The notes beneath the pieces were generated by a model. That model did no database searches and was not told the origin of the DNA. It worked only from the letters and a program-made list of their open reading frames with translations. A stretch of DNA of 8,258 nt from Rhodocyclaceae bacterium UBA5602 (GTDB lineage Bacteria; Pseudomonadota; Gammaproteobacteria; Burkholderiales; Rhodocyclaceae): positions 1 to 8,258 of the forward strand of contig DILC01000059.1 of assembly GCA_002424865.1 (NCBI GenBank). Reading direction: 5' to 3'. Of this stretch, positions 6,472-8,258 are shown piece by piece; positions within the stretch are counted from its first letter, which is position 1, and each line of letters opens with the position of its first letter. The position numbers and the translations under genes were made by a program.

Positions 6472-6519
6472 TGCTATCACTTGCGTTCAGAGCATCACCT
6501 GATGCCGTGCGTGATAGCA
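6472..6519. repeat. Nested inverted repeats between trhP and the XylM-like gene
   Basis: TGCTATCAC (6472-6480) pairs perfectly with GTGATAGCA (6511-6519). Inside the 30-base gap, GCATC (6492-6496) pairs with GATGC (6501-6505) around ACCT. The structure starts seven bases after the trhP stop and ends before the Shine-Dalgarno sequence of the next gene. It may protect the trhP 3' end, attenuate read-through or bind a protein. A U-tract is missing, so it is not a classical intrinsic terminator. Confidence 0.5.
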
Positions 6520-6551
6520 TCGCATGATAATAAACAGTAAGGAGAACCCCA

Positions 6552-7655
6552 ATGGATTACCTGCGGTATTACGTTGTGTCGCTGATGATGCTGGCTGGCA
6601 TTGCCGGTTTTGCTCTGGGTGGCTATTGGTTGTGGGCCGGCCTGGGTACTTATGTCGTGCTCTTCGTGCTGGCGCTGCTATCGGGCCCGGATATCCAGCC
6701 ACGCACCATTCATCACCCGCGCCTGGCGGATATTCCGCTGTATTTGCATCTGCCGCTCATTATCGCGCTCTATGCCACGTTTGCCTGGCGCGTGGGCGCA
6801 GGGCTGGGTTTGGCTGCGGGCTGGCCTACCGTCATTGCGCTCATTGGCGGGATCGCCAGCCTGGTCTGGCTCAGCGCAGCGCCCAATGTGCCTGTGCTGC
6901 ATGAACTCTGGCATCGACGCGATACGTTTTCACGCTATGCCGGAAAATTCATGAGCGCTTTTTTTGCCGATCTGCACCGCGATATTCCGCACACAGACAC
7001 CCACCATTTGCATCTGGATACGCCAGAAGATGCCGATACCGCTTACCGTGGCGAAAATGTCTATCAATTCATGTGGCGCTGCACGAAACACAATTACCAA
7101 ACCCTGTGGGCCAGCGAGCGCAGGCGCCGTATCGCGCTGGGAATGTCATTTTTCAATATCAAAAACCTGATTCTGTGGGAGATCGGTTCTGCGTTCCTGA
7201 TCCCTGCAGCCGCCTGGCTGATCGGTGGCTGGCTGGCAGCTGTGCTGGTTTTCGTGGCGCAAGTCATCACCAAGTTTGCCGTGGAAGCATTGAATTATCT
7301 GCAACATTATGGCCTGTTGCGCGCGCCAGGTTCGCCTATCGAAATTCAGCACGCCTGGAACCACTTGAACTGGTGGGATCGCGTGGTTGGCTATGAAATC
7401 ACCAATCATATTGATCATCACCGCGATGGATTTTTGCGGTTTGATCAGCTCAAACCGCACCCCGATGCGCCGCAAATGCCCAATGTGTTTATTTGCATTC
7501 TCTGCGCATTTATTCCGCTGCTGTGGTTTAACAAAATCGCGAAGCCGCGCTTGAAAAACTGGGATTATCACTTTGCCAATGCTGCTGAACGGCAGCTGGC
7601 AAGAGAAGCGAATCGCCGCGCTGGTTGGCCTGACTGGCTGGCTGATGCAGGTTAA
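6552..7655 (+). CDS. XylM-like membrane diiron monooxygenase (AlkB/XylM family)
   Basis: The 367-residue integral-membrane protein strongly resembles XylM, the hydroxylase subunit of xylene monooxygenase (369 residues), and more distantly AlkB alkane hydroxylases. The start MDYLRYY and GGYWLW mirror XylM. Histidine boxes that hold two irons are all present: H117-ELW-H121, H147-TDT-H151-H152, the NYLQHYGLLR block (N248, H252), HAWNH (267-271) and NHIDHH (285-290). The run LDTPEDADTAYRGENVY and the ending REANRRAGWPDW also fit. Hydrophobic helices occupy about 8-44, 62-80, 88-110, 205-245 and 311-326. A strong ribosome-binding site, TAAGGAG, lies seven bases upstream. These enzymes hydroxylate methyl groups of aromatics or alkanes and need a ferredoxin/reductase such as XylA, which is not in this window. 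Substrate cannot be assigned; an alkane, aromatic or lipid-like substrate is possible. Confidence 0.88.
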   Translation: MDYLRYYVVSLMMLAGIAGFALGGYWLWAGLGTYVVLFVLALLSGPDIQPRTIHHPRLADIPLYLHLPLIIALYATFAWRVGAGLGLAAGWPTVIALIGGIASLVWLSAAPNVPVLHELWHRRDTFSRYAGKFMSAFFADLHRDIPHTDTHHLHLDTPEDADTAYRGENVYQFMWRCTKHNYQTLWASERRRRIALGMSFFNIKNLILWEIGSAFLIPAAAWLIGGWLAAVLVFVAQVITKFAVEALNYLQHYGLLRAPGSPIEIQHAWNHLNWWDRVVGYEITNHIDHHRDGFLRFDQLKPHPDAPQMPNVFICILCAFIPLLWFNKIAKPRLKNWDYHFANAAERQLAREANRRAGWPDWLADAG

Positions 7656-7857
7656 GTTGCTGTCATATAGGTGTCCGGCTATACGCTCTGTACTTGGTCT
7701 TGACGTATATATGTAATTTAATGCGCAGCCAGGATATTGCATCCGTGCCTCGCCGCATGCTCGTTCATCCCGCTGCCAACCTCTCCGCCCAGCGTACGGC
7801 AACTCTCGCCGCGCTGGATTTTCTGTTTACCGGTTTTTAATTCACCCCACTTCAATC
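7656..7857 (+). other. Intergenic region before ettA
   Basis: About 200 bases separate the XylM-like gene from ettA. An A/T-rich stretch (7694-7722) has weak promoter-like elements: TTGGTC, 17 bases, TTTAAT. A small ORF follows at 7721-7840. I see no terminator hairpin with a U-run after the XylM-like gene and no clear Shine-Dalgarno sequence directly before ettA. Confidence 0.4.
7721..7840 (+). CDS. Possible small ORF upstream of ettA, unrecognised
   Basis: An ATG at 7721 opens 39 codons ending TAA at 7838-7840, 17 bases before ettA. The product is basic in its first half (Arg2, Arg11, Arg12) and ends in a hydrophobic stretch, TLAALDFLFTGF. It has no good ribosome-binding site, and its ATG overlaps the best promoter-like -10 element. 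I do not recognise it. It could be a leader peptide, a gene remnant or chance. Confidence 0.2.
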   Translation: MRSQDIASVPRRMLVHPAANLSAQRTATLAALDFLFTGF

Positions 7858-8258
7858 ATGGCCAACTACGTAATGTCGATGCTCCGCGTGAGCAAAACTG
7901 TCCCGCCCAAACGGCAGATCATCAAGGATATTTCCCTCTCTTTCTTCCCCGGCGCCAAGATCGGCCTGCTGGGTCTTAACGGCTCAGGCAAGTCCACCGT
8001 GCTACGCATCATGGCCGGTGCGGACAAGGAATATGACGGCGAAGTGCAATGGCAGCCCAAGCTCAACATCGGCTATCTGGAACAGGAACCCCGGCTTGAC
8101 CCGGAAAAAACCGTGCGCGAGGAAGTCGAATCCGGCATGGGCGAAGTCATGGCGGCGCAAGCCAAGCTGGAGGCCATCTATGCCGCCTACGCCGAACCGG
8201 ACGCTGATTTTGACAAACTGGCCGAAGAGCAGGCGCGCCTCGAAGCCATCTTGTCCAC
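7858..8258 (+). CDS. ettA: Energy-dependent translational throttle protein EttA (ABC-F), N-terminal part
   Basis: The first 133 codons of an ABC-F ATPase are present; the rest lies beyond the right edge. The N-terminus MANYVMSMLRVSKTVPPKRQ, then ISLSFFPGAKIGLLG, matches EttA closely. The first Walker A motif is GLNGSGKST (residues 40-48), followed by a Q-loop region with IGYLEQEPRLDPEKTVREEV. Residues of about 100-133, including YAEPDADFDKLAEEQARLE, correspond to the arm segment typical of EttA. EttA binds the ribosomal E site and gates the first elongation cycle according to ATP/ADP level. It is cytoplasmic with no membrane domain. The start is fixed by homology rather than by a Shine-Dalgarno sequence, which is weak here. 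Confidence 0.95.
   Translation, partial: MANYVMSMLRVSKTVPPKRQIIKDISLSFFPGAKIGLLGLNGSGKSTVLRIMAGADKEYDGEVQWQPKLNIGYLEQEPRLDPEKTVREEVESGMGEVMAAQAKLEAIYAAYAEPDADFDKLAEEQARLEAILS

Noticed and set aside
6520..6551. Promoter with GATAAT -10 before the XylM-like gene
   Set aside because: No acceptable -35 element at 16-18 bases; the transcript start would crowd the Shine-Dalgarno sequence.
7146..7802. 218-codon minus-strand ORF opposite the XylM-like gene
   Set aside because: Most of it is the complement of the conserved hydroxylase; no recognisable domain or ribosome-binding site.
1..8258. Defence island, CRISPR array, integrase or transposon
   Set aside because: No regularly spaced repeats, recombinase or nuclease genes, or terminal repeats were seen; genes are mostly core or metabolic.

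Overview
This 8.3-kb window looks like ordinary bacterial chromosome, most likely from a betaproteobacterium (Nitrosomonadales-like). I infer that from the style of EttA, TadA, TrhP and the chemotaxis receptor and from the moderate to high GC content; no rRNA marker is present to prove it. I see no tRNA, rRNA, CRISPR array, transposase or phage gene.

Left part (1-1660): on the minus strand, a PhnF-type GntR/UTRA regulator is followed 44 bases later by the start of an outer-membrane porin of the phosphate-selective OprO/OprP family, cut by the window edge. Together they look like a small phosphonate/phosphate-uptake operon. An imperfect palindrome at the phnF start is a candidate autoregulatory operator. 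Facing away from phnF is the C-terminal half only of an NRDE/TANGO2-family protein, so the phnF-porin block seems to abut a broken older gene.

Middle part (1686-4931): three minus-strand genes, read from the right as tadA (tRNA adenosine deaminase), an unusual one-chain fusion of an L,D-transpeptidase (YkuD) domain with a GNAT acetyltransferase domain, and a two-transmembrane methyl-accepting chemotaxis protein. The chemoreceptor has a leader of about 137 bases containing a long-range stem that encloses a UUCG-capped hairpin, a possible structured regulatory RNA.

Right part (5074-8258): on the plus strand, trhP (yegQ, a U32-family protein for tRNA hydroxylation) is divergent from tadA, so two tRNA wobble-modification genes share one intergenic region carrying a perfect 9-bp inverted repeat. 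Then comes a membrane diiron monooxygenase very like XylM (xylene monooxygenase hydroxylase) with no reductase partner nearby. After about 200 bases holding one small unrecognised ORF comes the 5' part of ettA, an ABC-F translation factor.

The most unexpected signal is a 27-bp sequence repeated exactly inside two unrelated genes (the NRDE-family fragment and the L,D-transpeptidase fusion). A degenerate third copy lies inside trhP. All three are read in the same frame and encode V-G-A-G-[K/D]-T-A. This resembles a small dispersed repeat that has colonised coding sequence.
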